Of a stretch of 14,405 bases of DNA, positions 1-7,452 are shown piece after piece. Every line of letters begins with the position of its first letter. The stretch's first letter is position 1. The DNA is taken from contig JAAFGW010000040.1 in assembly GCA_010365175.1 (NCBI GenBank), positions 1 to 14,405 of the forward strand, written 5' to 3'. Both the position numbers and the translations under genes were made by a program. The notes below the pieces were generated by a model. That model was not told the origin of the DNA. It worked only from the letters and a program-made list of their open reading frames with translations, and made no database searches. This DNA comes from Sulfuriferula multivorans. Its GTDB lineage: Bacteria; Pseudomonadota; Gammaproteobacteria; Burkholderiales; Thiobacillaceae.

Positions 1-1
1 T

Positions 2-721
2 CTGGCTGACCGGGTACTTTGGCTAGACGCTCTGCCAGACCATTTCAGCGGCGTGATGCTTGGCAATGAGGTGCTCGATGCGTTGCCGGTTGAACTGGTT
101 CACTGGACGGATAGCGAGCCCATGCAGCGCGGCGTGAGCCTGAGCGGCGAAGCATTCGTTTGGCAGGATCGTCCGATTGCCGACCCCACGCTGCGTGCTC
201 GCGCACAGACATTACACCCGGCGCCCGGTTATCTTTCCGAAATCAATCTGGCGGCCGATGCGCTGATCGCCGCGCTTGCGCAAAGCCTGGACCACGGCCT
301 GATCCTTATGATTGACTACGGGTTCGGCGAGAGTGAGTACTACCATCCGCAGCGCCACATGGGCACCTTGCGGGCGCATTATCGCCATCACGCGCTGGAC
401 GACCCCTTTTATTTGCCGGGGCTGTGCGACCTCACTGCGCACGTCGATTTCAGTGCAGTGGCGCGGGCAAGCGAAGCGTCGGGCCTGAGTCTGGCGGGCT
501 ACGCCAGTCAGGCGAATTTCCTGATTAACGCCGGACTGACTGAACTGCTGATGCAAATTTCACCCACCGATGCGGCGGTCTATCTGCCGCAGGCCAATGC
601 GGTGCAACGGCTGGTGTCGCCCGCCGAAATGGGCGATCTGTTCAAGGTGATTGGGTTGATTCAGGGAACCATCACGCCGCTGGCTGGATTCACCCGCGGC
701 GACCGCAGTCACAGCCTGTAG
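2..721 (+). CDS. MidA-family class I SAM-dependent methyltransferase (5' end outside window)
   Basis: The reading frame is open from base 2, so the N-terminal part, including the usual SAM-binding glycine loop, lies outside the window; 239 residues and the TAG stop are visible. It matches the PF02636 (Methyltransf_28, MidA/NDUFAF7) family. The GNEVLDALPVE segment at visible residues 21-31 is the family's F-x-G-x-N-E-x-x-D-A-x-P-V element, followed by IDYGFGE near residues 104-110, RHMGTLRAHYRHH near 118-130 and DLTAHVDF near 143-150. The mitochondrial homologue NDUFAF7 methylates an arginine of a complex I subunit; the substrate of the bacterial protein is not established. It converges on corC with only 3 bases between the stop codons and no room for a terminator. 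A start inside the window (GTG at 53) would remove conserved sequence, so the gene almost certainly begins upstream. Confidence 0.9.
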   Translation: MADRVLWLDALPDHFSGVMLGNEVLDALPVELVHWTDSEPMQRGVSLSGEAFVWQDRPIADPTLRARAQTLHPAPGYLSEINLAADALIAALAQSLDHGLILMIDYGFGESEYYHPQRHMGTLRAHYRHHALDDPFYLPGLCDLTAHVDFSAVARASEASGLSLAGYASQANFLINAGLTELLMQISPTDAAVYLPQANAVQRLVSPAEMGDLFKVIGLIQGTITPLAGFTRGDRSHSL

Positions 722-724
722 CGA

Positions 725-1588
725 TTATTCCTGGGACAGCAGCGGCAACTGCGTGACCGGGTCCACTGCCAGGCGGGTTACCCGGATCACATGCAAACGG
801 CGGCTGTCAGCGCGTAGCACGCTAAAGATAAATCCATCAAAATTGACCGATTCGCCACGTTTGGGTAGATGACCAAAACGCGACACGACGAGTCCGCCCA
901 CGGTGTCGAATTCCTCGTCAGAGAATTTCGCCCCCAGGGTTTCGTTGAAATCTTCAATCTCGGTGCTGGCCTTGATTCGGAACACCCCATCCTGTTCATG
1001 GATGATGTTGTCTTCAGTTTCATCGAAGTCGTATTCGTCTTCGATGTCGCCAACAATCTGCTCCAGCACGTCTTCGATCGTGACCAATCCAGCCACGCCA
1101 CCATATTCATTAACGACGATCGCAATGTGATTACGGTTGGAACGGAAATCCTTCAGCAGCACATTCAGCCGCTTGGACTCGGGAATGAATACAACCGGGC
1201 GCAACATGCCCCGAATATCGGCGTCGTCCTCGGCATAGTGACGCAACAGGTCTTTGGCCAGCAAAATACCGATGATGTCGTCGCGATCCTTGTCTATGAC
1301 CGGAAAGCGCGAGTGCGCAGTTTCGATGACATAGGGAATAAAGGTTTCGGGTGCATCGTTGATGTCAACGACATCCATTTGCGCGCGCGGGATCATGATC
1401 TCGCCGACGCGCATTTCGGACACCTGTAATACGCCTTCGATCATCGCCAGCGCATCGGCGTCCATCAAACTGTTTTCGTAGGCGCCGTGCAGCAGTTCAA
1501 TCAACTGCTCACGGTCTTCGGGCTCGCGCATCAGCCAGTGGGAAATGCGCTCGAGCAAGCTCGATTTGGGACTACTGTCGGACTCCAT
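725..1588 (-). CDS. corC: CorC/HlyC-family CBS-domain protein (YbeX type)
   Basis: A 287-residue soluble protein. Two CBS domains lie at about residues 65-120 (with EIMIPRAQMDVV, and SRFPVIDKDRDDIIGIL) and 130-185 (with NHIAIVVNEYGGVAGLVTIE). A CorC_HlyC transporter-associated domain occupies about 200-280. The membrane-spanning DUF21 domain of larger relatives is absent, as in E. coli CorC/YbeX. Genetics in enterobacteria link the protein to Mg2+/Co2+ efflux and, for YbeX, to ribosome maturation; the adenine-nucleotide and Mg2+ binding usually proposed for the CBS pair is inferred here. It is the last gene of the miaB-phoH-ybeY-corC unit, starting at ATG 1588, 11 bases after ybeY. In many proteobacteria lnt (apolipoprotein N-acyltransferase) follows corC; here a convergent methyltransferase gene does. 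Confidence 0.93.
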   Translation of the reverse strand: MESDSSPKSSLLERISHWLMREPEDREQLIELLHGAYENSLMDADALAMIEGVLQVSEMRVGEIMIPRAQMDVVDINDAPETFIPYVIETAHSRFPVIDKDRDDIIGILLAKDLLRHYAEDDADIRGMLRPVVFIPESKRLNVLLKDFRSNRNHIAIVVNEYGGVAGLVTIEDVLEQIVGDIEDEYDFDETEDNIIHEQDGVFRIKASTEIEDFNETLGAKFSDEEFDTVGGLVVSRFGHLPKRGESVNFDGFIFSVLRADSRRLHVIRVTRLAVDPVTQLPLLSQE

Positions 1589-1599
1589 GCGGATATTGG

Positions 1600-2067
1600 T
1601 CAGGAAAAATAAGGGTTGGGGATACGGAACCGCTTCAGTATAGCGGCTTCGTTCGATTCCATGATGTCGGCATCATGGGGCTCGATATGGTCGTAGCCCT
1701 GCAAATGCAACACACCGTGGATGGTCATGTGGGCGTAGTGATCCTTCAGCGGCTTGCCCTGCTCGCGCGCCTCACGCTCGACTACCGCCGCACAAATCAC
1801 CACATCGCCGCCGAGTACGGCATGCCCAAACGCATCGTGGCCAATCTCGCCGTATTCGAAAGTCAGCACGTTGGGTACGTAGTCCTTGTTGCGGTAATCG
1901 GTGTTGAGCGCCTGCGCTTCATCAGCATCGACGATGCGCACGGTGATTTCGGCCGAGTGCTCCAGCGCCGCCACAACCCAGCGACGAACTTGTGTCCGCG
2001 TGGGCAGTTCGCCGGCCTTGCTGGCAAACTGCACGGACAGTCGTAACTCAGGGTCAGGACTTGCCAC
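1600..2067 (-). CDS. ybeY: Endoribonuclease YbeY (rRNA maturation factor)
   Basis: YbeY is a zinc-dependent single-strand endoribonuclease needed for 16S rRNA 3' end processing and 70S ribosome quality control. The zinc site H117-x3-H121-x5-H127 (in HGVLHLQGYDH) is intact. The upstream core RNKDYVPNVLTFEYG (about 59-73) and GGDVVICAAVVEREA (about 86-100) match the family. The frame is open further upstream, but that part would lie inside phoH; homologues begin near the GTG at 2067, which gives 155 residues, the normal length. The GTG overlaps the phoH 3' end by 14 bases, with a GGAAAA stretch just upstream that may serve as ribosome binding site, so translational coupling is likely. The GTG start is inferred. 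Confidence 0.93.
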   Translation of the reverse strand: MASPDPELRLSVQFASKAGELPTRTQVRRWVVAALEHSAEITVRIVDADEAQALNTDYRNKDYVPNVLTFEYGEIGHDAFGHAVLGGDVVICAAVVEREAREQGKPLKDHYAHMTIHGVLHLQGYDHIEPHDADIMESNEAAILKRFRIPNPYFS

Positions 2068-3016
2068 GCTTTTCCGTTTCCGCGCGGCGCACAGCATACG
2101 CATCGACAATGCGGCCCACCAGCGGATGGCGCACCACGTCTTCGGACAGGAAATGGGTGAACGCAATGCCGCGCACGTCGGACAGCACTTCGGTGGCGTC
2201 GAGCAGCCCGGATTTGATGTGCTTGGGCAGGTCGATCTGTGTCGGGTCGCCCGTCACCACGGCACGTGCGCCAAAACCGATGCGCGTCAAAAACATCTGC
2301 ATCTGCTCGGGCGTGGTGTTCTGCGCCTCGTCGAGAATGATGAAGGCATGGTTAAGCGTGCGGCCGCGCATGAAGGCCAGCGGAGCCACTTCAATCGAGT
2401 GGCGTTCGATCAGCCGCGTCACCTTGTCGAAGCCCATCAGGTCATACAGCGCATCGTAGAGCGGGCGCAGATAAGGATCGACCTTCTGTGTCAGATCACC
2501 CGGCAAAAAACCCAGGTGTTCGCCGGCTTCCACCGCCGGGCGCGTCAGCACGATGCGCTTGACCTGTTCGCGCTCCAGCGCGTCCACCGCGCAGGCAACC
2601 GCCAGATAGGTCTTGCCGGTACCGGCCGGGCCGACGCCGAAGGTGATGTCGTGACTGCGAACTTGTTCGATGTATTCGCCCTGGCGCGGGGTGCGTGCGC
2701 GCAGATCGGCGCGACGGGTGCGCAGTTCGGGACCTTCCGCATCGGCGCGGCCGCGCGTGATCTCGACCAAACCGAGTTGAATATCGTCCAGGCTCAGTTC
2801 GTCGTGCGCGCGATTGTAAAAATGCTCGATCGCCTGTGCGCCTTTTTCGGCCTGCGCCGCATCACCGCTGAAGCGGAAGCTCGAGCCACGGCGGCCAATG
2901 GTCACATCAAACGCCGCTTCGATCTGACGCAGGTTCTCGTCCATCGGCCCGCACAGATTGGCGAGGCGCCGGTTGTCTTCCGGTGCCAGACGCAATTCAA
3001 CGATGTCGGTTTTCAA
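2054..3016 (-). CDS. phoH: PhoH-family ATPase (YbeZ)
   Basis: A 320-residue PhoH-like protein. An N-terminal KH-like segment spans about residues 1-75. The P-loop ATPase follows, with Walker A GPAGTGKT at 129-136, Walker B IILDEAQN at about 226-233 and GDPTQID at 256-262. YbeZ acts with YbeY in ribosome assembly and RNA turnover; its NTPase is related to superfamily 1 helicases, but its precise activity is unsettled. It lies between miaB and ybeY, overlapping both. The start is a TTG at 3016 that overlaps the miaB TGA (TTGA). No earlier start is possible without entering miaB, and homologues start at this point, so TTG is accepted. An AAAGGG element about 8 bases upstream, inside miaB, is a suitable ribosome binding site. 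Confidence 0.95.
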   Translation of the reverse strand: MKTDIVELRLAPEDNRRLANLCGPMDENLRQIEAAFDVTIGRRGSSFRFSGDAAQAEKGAQAIEHFYNRAHDELSLDDIQLGLVEITRGRADAEGPELRTRRADLRARTPRQGEYIEQVRSHDITFGVGPAGTGKTYLAVACAVDALEREQVKRIVLTRPAVEAGEHLGFLPGDLTQKVDPYLRPLYDALYDLMGFDKVTRLIERHSIEVAPLAFMRGRTLNHAFIILDEAQNTTPEQMQMFLTRIGFGARAVVTGDPTQIDLPKHIKSGLLDATEVLSDVRGIAFTHFLSEDVVRHPLVGRIVDAYAVRRAETEKRGKS

Positions 3017-4353
3017 GCGGAGACCCTTTCGAACGTCACGATTTCGCCACGCAGGCTGTGCGACAAAGCCTGGGTAACCGTGACTTCGACGAACTGCCCG
3101 ATCAGCCTCGACTGCCCGGCGAAATTAACGATGCGGTTATTGTCAGTGCGACCGGCAAGCTCGTCGGTGTTTTTCTTGGCATGGCCTTCGACCAACACGC
3201 GCTGCACCGTGCCGATCATGGCCTGATTCACGACCTGCGCCTGGGCTTCAAGCTGGGCCTGCAATTTCGTCAGGCGCTGCGATTTCTGTTCGGGGGTCAC
3301 ATCATCCGGAAAGCTCGACGCTGGGGTGCCGGGGCGCTTGCTGTAAATGAAGGAGAAGCTGGCATCGAAATCGAGCTCCTGAATCAAGCGCATTGTCGCC
3401 TCGAAATCGGCCTCGGTCTCGCCGGGAAAGCCGATGATGAAGTCAGATGACAGACACAGGTCGGGGCGCTGCTCTCTCAGCCGTCGAACAATGGACTTGA
3501 ATTCCAGCACGGTATGGCCGCGTTTCATCGCCGCCAGCACAGGGTCGGAACCCGACTGCACCGGCAGATGCAAATGCGACACCAGTTTGGGCAAGGTGCC
3601 GTAGCAATCGATCAACCGCTGCGTCATTTCACGCGGGTGGCTGGTGGTGTACCGAATGCGCTCAATGCCCGGGAGCTCATGGACCATTTCCAGCAGGTAG
3701 GCAAAGTCAGCGGTGCCGCCCTCGTCCAGCGTACCCTGATACGCGTTGACGTTTTGCCCCAGCAAGGTGACTTCCTTAACCCCGCCATTCGCCAGGTTAA
3801 CGACCTCGGCAATCACGTCGTCGAATGGTCGCGAGAACTCTTCGCCGCGCGTGTAAGGCACCACGCAGAAGGTGCAATATTTGGAGCAGCCTTCCATGAT
3901 CGACACGAAAGCCGACGAACCCTCCACCCGCGCGGGGGGCAGATGGTCGAATTTTTCGATTTCGGGGAAGCTGATGTCGACTTGGGCACGCCCGGTAGCA
4001 CGGCGTTGAGCGATCAACTCGGGCAGGCGATGCAGGGTTTGCGGACCGAACACCACATCGACGAAGGGTGCGCGTGACACGATGGCCGCGCCCTCCTGCG
4101 AGGCCACGCAGCCCCCCACGCCAATAATGAGATTGGGATTGGCTTTTTTCAGGTGTCGCACCCGGCCGAGGTCGTGGAATACCTTTTCCTGCGCTTTTTC
4201 GCGTACCGAACACGTATTGAACAGGATCACGTCGGCATCGTCCGGTGTGTCGGTTTTCACCAGACCGTCGGAAATATTGAGCACGTCGGCCATCTTGTCC
4301 GAGTCGTACTCGTTCATCTGACAGCCGAAGGTTTTAATGTAGATTTTTTTCAT
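3013..4353 (-). CDS. miaB: tRNA-2-methylthio-N6-dimethylallyladenosine synthase MiaB
   Basis: This radical-SAM enzyme adds a methylthio group to i6A37 of tRNAs that read codons starting with U. It is 446 residues long, normal for MiaB. The N-terminal UPF0004 domain supplies cluster cysteines C11 (FGCQMNEYDS), C48 (NTCSVRE) and C82 (GGCVASQ). The radical-SAM motif C156-x3-C160-x2-C163 is seen in MEGCSKYCTFCVVPYTRG. A C-terminal TRAM domain for tRNA binding runs from about 378 to 442. It is the first gene of the miaB-phoH-ybeY-corC operon, 98 bases downstream of the tRNA gene on the same strand. I see no terminator between them and no convincing separate promoter, so read-through from the tRNA promoter is possible. 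Confidence 0.97.
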   Translation of the reverse strand: MKKIYIKTFGCQMNEYDSDKMADVLNISDGLVKTDTPDDADVILFNTCSVREKAQEKVFHDLGRVRHLKKANPNLIIGVGGCVASQEGAAIVSRAPFVDVVFGPQTLHRLPELIAQRRATGRAQVDISFPEIEKFDHLPPARVEGSSAFVSIMEGCSKYCTFCVVPYTRGEEFSRPFDDVIAEVVNLANGGVKEVTLLGQNVNAYQGTLDEGGTADFAYLLEMVHELPGIERIRYTTSHPREMTQRLIDCYGTLPKLVSHLHLPVQSGSDPVLAAMKRGHTVLEFKSIVRRLREQRPDLCLSSDFIIGFPGETEADFEATMRLIQELDFDASFSFIYSKRPGTPASSFPDDVTPEQKSQRLTKLQAQLEAQAQVVNQAMIGTVQRVLVEGHAKKNTDELAGRTDNNRIVNFAGQSRLIGQFVEVTVTQALSHSLRGEIVTFERVSA

Positions 4354-4451
4354 GAGGTCGCCGGAACAGTGAATAGACTGGGGGCTGGGATTTCGCTGCT
4401 GCCCCGCTGCCTTTAATCAAATGCGGCTCAGGTTCAGCAACGAAACAAATA

Positions 4452-4528
4452 TGGTGGTGATGAGTGGACTTGAACCACCGACCCCCGGATTATGAATCCG
4501 ATGCTCTAACCGACTGAGCTACATCACC
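4452..4528 (-). tRNA. tRNA with anticodon CAU, probably elongator tRNA-Met
   Basis: A complete 77-nt cloverleaf on the minus strand. The acceptor stem is GGTGATG paired with CATCACC, the D arm is GCTC/GAGC, and the anticodon stem TCGGA/TCCGG encloses loop TTCATAA (anticodon CAT). The T arm is GGTGG/CCACT with loop TTCAAGT, and CCA is encoded. The first acceptor pair is G-C, so it is not an initiator tRNA. A CAU tRNA may also be tRNA-Ile2 once TilS converts the wobble C to lysidine; I prefer elongator Met but cannot exclude Ile2 from sequence alone. Confidence 0.95.
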
Positions 4529-4571
4529 TGAAGGACCGCATATCCGGCAGAGGACTGCCGAAAAGCCGCGC

Positions 4572-4601
4572 ATTTTAGCTGACGGGCCCCCATGCTGTCA
4601 A
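4572..4601 (-). promoter_or_regulatory. Sigma70-type promoter of the tRNA (possibly also miaB operon)
   Basis: Read on the minus strand, TTGACA (4596-4601) is followed after 18 bases by TAAAAT (4572-4577). This is a perfect -35 and a 5 of 6 -10 match. Transcription would start near 4565. A GC-rich stretch (GCGCGGC) follows the -10, as is common at stable-RNA promoters. The short leader contains a CGGCAG/CTGCCG hairpin (4545-4560) before the mature tRNA 5' end. Confidence 0.72.
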
Positions 4602-4626
4602 AGCGCCAACTTGCTGGCCAGTGCAC

Positions 4627-5181
4627 TTACTGCGGCCGCAGCCTGGCCAATTCGTCGAGCAGGCTGATCACCAACTCACGCCCCAGGGGACTCATGCCGG
4701 CAACCAGTTGATCGGTGTCGCGTTCGCCGTTCAACAGCCGGCGCATGCGGCCCCCTAACAACGCCATGTCGCCCCCCGCTTTCATCATCTGTTCCGACAT
4801 ATTGGCGAGTACTGACATCGCCTGGGCATCGCCCCGCGCCGAAGCGTCGATCAGCGCGGCGAGGCCGGGGGCGGCGGAACTGCCTTCCGGCTGGGCATTG
4901 AGCGGGGGCAGCGTGGCGGGGTTGTCGATGCCCCGCAAGATGGCGTCGAGCAGAATGCTGTCTTCCTCGTCCAACCCCAGTTTGATCGACGGATCGCGCC
5001 GACCGTTGATGACGTGGCGCAGCGCGCCGACCAGCCGGGGCCAGCCGGCCTGCTCGGCAGACTCGAGCTGTTTCATCAAGTCAGGCAACTGGCTGCGGTC
5101 GCGCAGGGCATTGACTACGGCATGGATGAAAGCAGCATGAACCAGGAGGACTTGCTCGACAGCGTTAGGGAGTTGGGCCAT
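4627..5181 (-). CDS. Conserved-looking hypothetical protein, 184 aa, downstream of gluQ
   Basis: I do not recognise a named domain. The predicted protein is 184 residues, has no cysteine, no signal peptide and no membrane segment. It appears almost wholly alpha-helical: helices rich in Leu and Ala at about residues 5-45 and 70-85, a Pro/Gly/Ser linker at about 88-105, and a C-terminal helical part (120-184) with GGRMRRLLNGERD and LGRELVISLLDELARLRP. It is cytosolic by appearance. The ATG at 5181 lies 42 bases after the gluQ stop on the same strand, with only a weak ribosome binding site, which suggests it is the last gene of cobO-gluQ-orf. Codon use and high third-position GC resemble the neighbours, so it is likely a real gene. 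Function unknown. Confidence 0.72.
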   Translation of the reverse strand: MAQLPNAVEQVLLVHAAFIHAVVNALRDRSQLPDLMKQLESAEQAGWPRLVGALRHVINGRRDPSIKLGLDEEDSILLDAILRGIDNPATLPPLNAQPEGSSAAPGLAALIDASARGDAQAMSVLANMSEQMMKAGGDMALLGGRMRRLLNGERDTDQLVAGMSPLGRELVISLLDELARLRPQ

Positions 5182-5223
5182 GGGTGAGAAAAACCACGCG
5201 AAGAAAGAAAGCTGATTGTCCCG

Positions 5224-6129
5224 TCAGGACACTTCGTTGGCAATGCTCGGACGCAACGGGACGTTTTCAATGTGCCAGTGCGCACGCGCCCACGCCAACA
5301 GTTCGGCCGGATCAGCGCCGATCAACTCGACCGGCGGTGTTTTGCCCAACAGGGCCAGCGCCTGCGCCATCACCGCGCCACGCGCGTGTTCGGGCAAGGC
5401 CGGCGCGAGCGTCTGCTTGGACAGCTTTTGTCCGGCCGCGTTGATAATCAAAGGCACGTGCGCGTAGCGGGGCGTGGGCAGGCCGAGCAGGGTTTGCACG
5501 TGAATTTGGCGCGGCGTGTTCCACAACAAGTCGGCACCGCGCACGATGTCGGTGATGTTCTGAAACGCATCGTCCACCACCACCGCCAGTTGATAGGCGA
5601 ACAGGCCATCGGCCCGCTTGACGACAAAATCGCCGACCTCGCGCGCCAGGTTCTGCTGCAGTTCGCCGTGGACGCGGTCATTGAATGGGGCATACACATT
5701 CGGCGCACGGCACCGCCATGCACGCCCGACGGTGCCGGCGGGCAAGCCTTTGCGGCAGGTGCCCGGATAAATGATCTCGCCCTCGGTGTTGTGCGGCGCC
5801 GCCGCAAGCTGGCTGCGGGTGCAGGCGCAGGGAAACACTGCGCCACGGCTTTTCAGGGCATCGAGTGCTGCCGCGTAAGCATCGTCGCGCTGCGACTGCA
5901 GCAGCACTTCCCCATCCCAATGCAGGCTGTAGGCCTCAAGCTGATGAAGGATGATGTCGGCCGCGCCAGATTCACACCGCGGTCGATCGAGGTCTTCCAT
6001 GCGCACCAGCCAGCATCCACCTACTGCGCGCGCATCAAGCCAGCTTGCCACGGCGGCCACGAGCGATCCGAAATGCAGCGGGCCGGTGGGCGATGGCGCA
6101 AAGCGCCCGATATAGGAAGTGGGATTCAC
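5224..6129 (-). CDS. gluQ: Glutamyl-Q tRNA(Asp) synthetase
   Basis: A truncated GluRS-like enzyme that charges glutamate onto queuosine at position 34 of tRNA-Asp; it lacks the anticodon-binding domain of GluRS. The class I signatures are present: FAPSPTGPLHFGS (HIGH-like, residues 10-22) and KLSKQ (KMSKS-like, 235-239). The zinc ligands typical of GluQ are C101, C103, Y121 and C125. From the GTG at 6129 the protein has 301 residues, normal for the family. A TTG at 6159, directly after the cobO stop, would add 10 residues (TCLTWHNRG-like) without homology; the GTG places the conserved SYIGRFAPSPTG at the usual distance and is preferred. It is probably cotranscribed with cobO upstream (30-base gap). 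Confidence 0.93.
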   Translation of the reverse strand: MNPTSYIGRFAPSPTGPLHFGSLVAAVASWLDARAVGGCWLVRMEDLDRPRCESGAADIILHQLEAYSLHWDGEVLLQSQRDDAYAAALDALKSRGAVFPCACTRSQLAAAPHNTEGEIIYPGTCRKGLPAGTVGRAWRCRAPNVYAPFNDRVHGELQQNLAREVGDFVVKRADGLFAYQLAVVVDDAFQNITDIVRGADLLWNTPRQIHVQTLLGLPTPRYAHVPLIINAAGQKLSKQTLAPALPEHARGAVMAQALALLGKTPPVELIGADPAELLAWARAHWHIENVPLRPSIANEVS

Positions 6130-6159
6130 CCCGCGATTATGCCAAGTCAGGCACGTCAA

Positions 6160-6765
6160 CTACAGATCGATGCCGGGTTGCGCCTTGATGCCCGCACGAT
6201 AGGCGTGCTTCTCATCGGCAATAATCGACACGGTATCGGCCAGCTCGATCAGCGCATCCGACGCACCGCGCCCGGTGACGATCACGTGCTGGTCGGCGGG
6301 CCGATGGACCAGTGCGTCCAGCACGCTGTCGCTGTCGAGATAGCCATAACTCAATAAATACGTCAGCTCATCCAGCACCACCAGTTGATACGATGAATCG
6401 GCCAGCATGCGCGCCGCGATGGCCCAGCCATTTTGAGCCGTGGCGATGTCCTGCTCACGATCTTGTGTATCCCAGGTGAAGCCGTCGCCGGTGACGTGCC
6501 ATTCGACGCCGGGCTGCTTGCCGAGAAAGGCTTCTTCGCCGGTGTCGGTGCGGCTCTTGATGAACTGGACCACGCCCACTTTCATGCCATGGCCCAGCGC
6601 GCGGGCGATGCTACCGAAGGCCGAGGTGCTCTTGCCTTTGCCGTTGCCGGTGATGACGATGAGCAAGCCGCGCTCGTCGGTGGCAGCGGCGATGGCTGCA
6701 TCGATCACGGCTTTTTTGCGCGCCATGCGCGCAGTGTGGCGCGCATCGCGTTGCGGGTCGGCCAT
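6160..6765 (-). CDS. cobO: Corrinoid adenosyltransferase, CobO/BtuR type
   Basis: This enzyme transfers the adenosyl group of ATP to reduced cobalamin or cobinamide, giving adenosylcobalamin for salvage or late biosynthesis. It has 201 residues. The modified P-loop GNGKGKST (40-47) is the CobA/CobO/BtuR signature; FIKSRTDTGEE, VVLDELTYLLSYGYLD (about 129-144) and HVIVTGRGASD (160-170) follow in the family order. The ATG at 6765 is preceded by AAGGAA at a good distance, so the start is well supported. It leads the cobO-gluQ-orf unit. No cobalamin riboswitch is visible upstream, unlike btuB in this window. A possible -10 near TAATCT lies between cobO and the globin remnant but is weak. Confidence 0.95.
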   Translation of the reverse strand: MADPQRDARHTARMARKKAVIDAAIAAATDERGLLIVITGNGKGKSTSAFGSIARALGHGMKVGVVQFIKSRTDTGEEAFLGKQPGVEWHVTGDGFTWDTQDREQDIATAQNGWAIAARMLADSSYQLVVLDELTYLLSYGYLDSDSVLDALVHRPADQHVIVTGRGASDALIELADTVSIIADEKHAYRAGIKAQPGIDL

Positions 6766-6831
6766 GTGTTTCCTTGGGGTTGAGAAAACCGATAGATTAA
6801 GCGAATCTGGCCGTCTCAGCGAATCCCTACC

Positions 6832-6996
6832 TCAAACGTGAATAATGGCACTTTTGATGGAATACAGGATGGCGCGCCCCGTATCGGTCTCAGGGCGCCC
6901 GCTCCAGCGCCAAAAAACCCGCACGACAACGCCATCATCAACCAATCGAGCAATACCCTCGGCGCCACCGAGTCGTTCATAGGGCGTTTTGGACAT
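6832..6996 (-). pseudogene. Remnant of a truncated haemoglobin (2/2 globin) gene with internal deletion
   Basis: A 54-codon frame starting at ATG 6996 with a good AAGGAA ribosome binding site. The first 20 residues (SKTPYERLGGAEGIARLVDD) match the N-terminal helix of bacterial truncated globins. About ten residues later, FWRWSGRPETDTGRAI resembles the later globin segment usually written F-x-x-A-G-T-G-G-P-E-x-Y-T-G-R-D-M. The roughly 40 residues normally between them, with helices B-E and the distal haem pocket, are missing, as is everything after the F helix including the proximal His. I infer an in-frame internal deletion with later decay and a premature stop. Alternatively it is an unrelated short orphan gene, but two matching segments in the right order make this less likely. 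No haem binding is expected. Confidence 0.6.
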
Positions 6997-7452
6997 CAGA
7001 ACATTCCTTTCATAATGCGGCTGCAATCTGGCCTATGCTGCGAATTAGCCTTGGAGAATGAACCCCATTTCCCATAAGTGTCAGAGTCTCTTCATGTATG
7101 CAATCCCGGCCCATAGACTGCATGAATGGCGGAGCTGAGCCAAAACAAGGGGTAGTGCGTGTTACAGGTCATGACCCAAGTTATTACCTGAATTGACGCA
7201 ATAGAATTGACAAAAAACAAGTTTTATTGACACGCAAACCAACGAATTCAAAGCACGCGCTTAGCTAATTGAAAAAATGTAGCAGAAAATTTAAAACAAA
7301 TAGATTTAACAGTATAAATTGCACTTATTTATCCACCAAGCGGCCTGTCTGATGCCATAGTCATTGGGCAGTATCAAAACACCTCCTTCAAAGGTGCCTG
7401 ATATCAATGGGTTATACTGGTCACCGTTTGTAGCAAACCGAAAGGGACGTGC
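6997..7452. other. AT-rich gene-free region before the ATP-grasp gene
   Basis: No credible gene lies here. A 94-codon minus-strand frame (7306-7590) is a shadow reaching into the next gene. From about 7180 to 7330 the region is much richer in A and T than the rest of the window. ATTGAC occurs three times, at 7192, 7206 and 7226. A partial inverted repeat TTCATG...CATGAA lies around 7092-7126. The stretch likely holds the promoter region of the ATP-grasp/alpha-E genes and the remnant's former upstream region. Confidence 0.6.
7413..7418 (+). promoter_or_regulatory. Possible -10 element of the ATP-grasp/alpha-E operon
   Basis: TATACT is a 5 of 6 match to the -10 consensus, 35 bases before the start codon. 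It would give a 5' leader of about 28 bases that carries the AAAGGG ribosome binding site. The -35 is poor: TTCAAA at 7387-7392 is 20 bases away. The call rests on the -10 and its position only. Confidence 0.35.

Noticed and set aside
1901..3226. 441-codon open frame on the plus strand
   Set aside because: It lies wholly opposite ybeY, phoH and the end of miaB, all with clear motifs. High GC at third positions removes stops from the opposite strand; the translation is rich in His, Gln and Arg without recognisable domains.
5272..6357. 361-codon open frame on the plus strand
   Set aside because: It is antisense to gluQ and cobO, which are well supported. No family resemblance is seen.
6800..6825. 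Direct repeat AGCGAATC at 6800-6807 and 6818-6825
   Set aside because: Only two 8-base copies 18 bases apart. Too little to call an operator or an attachment site.
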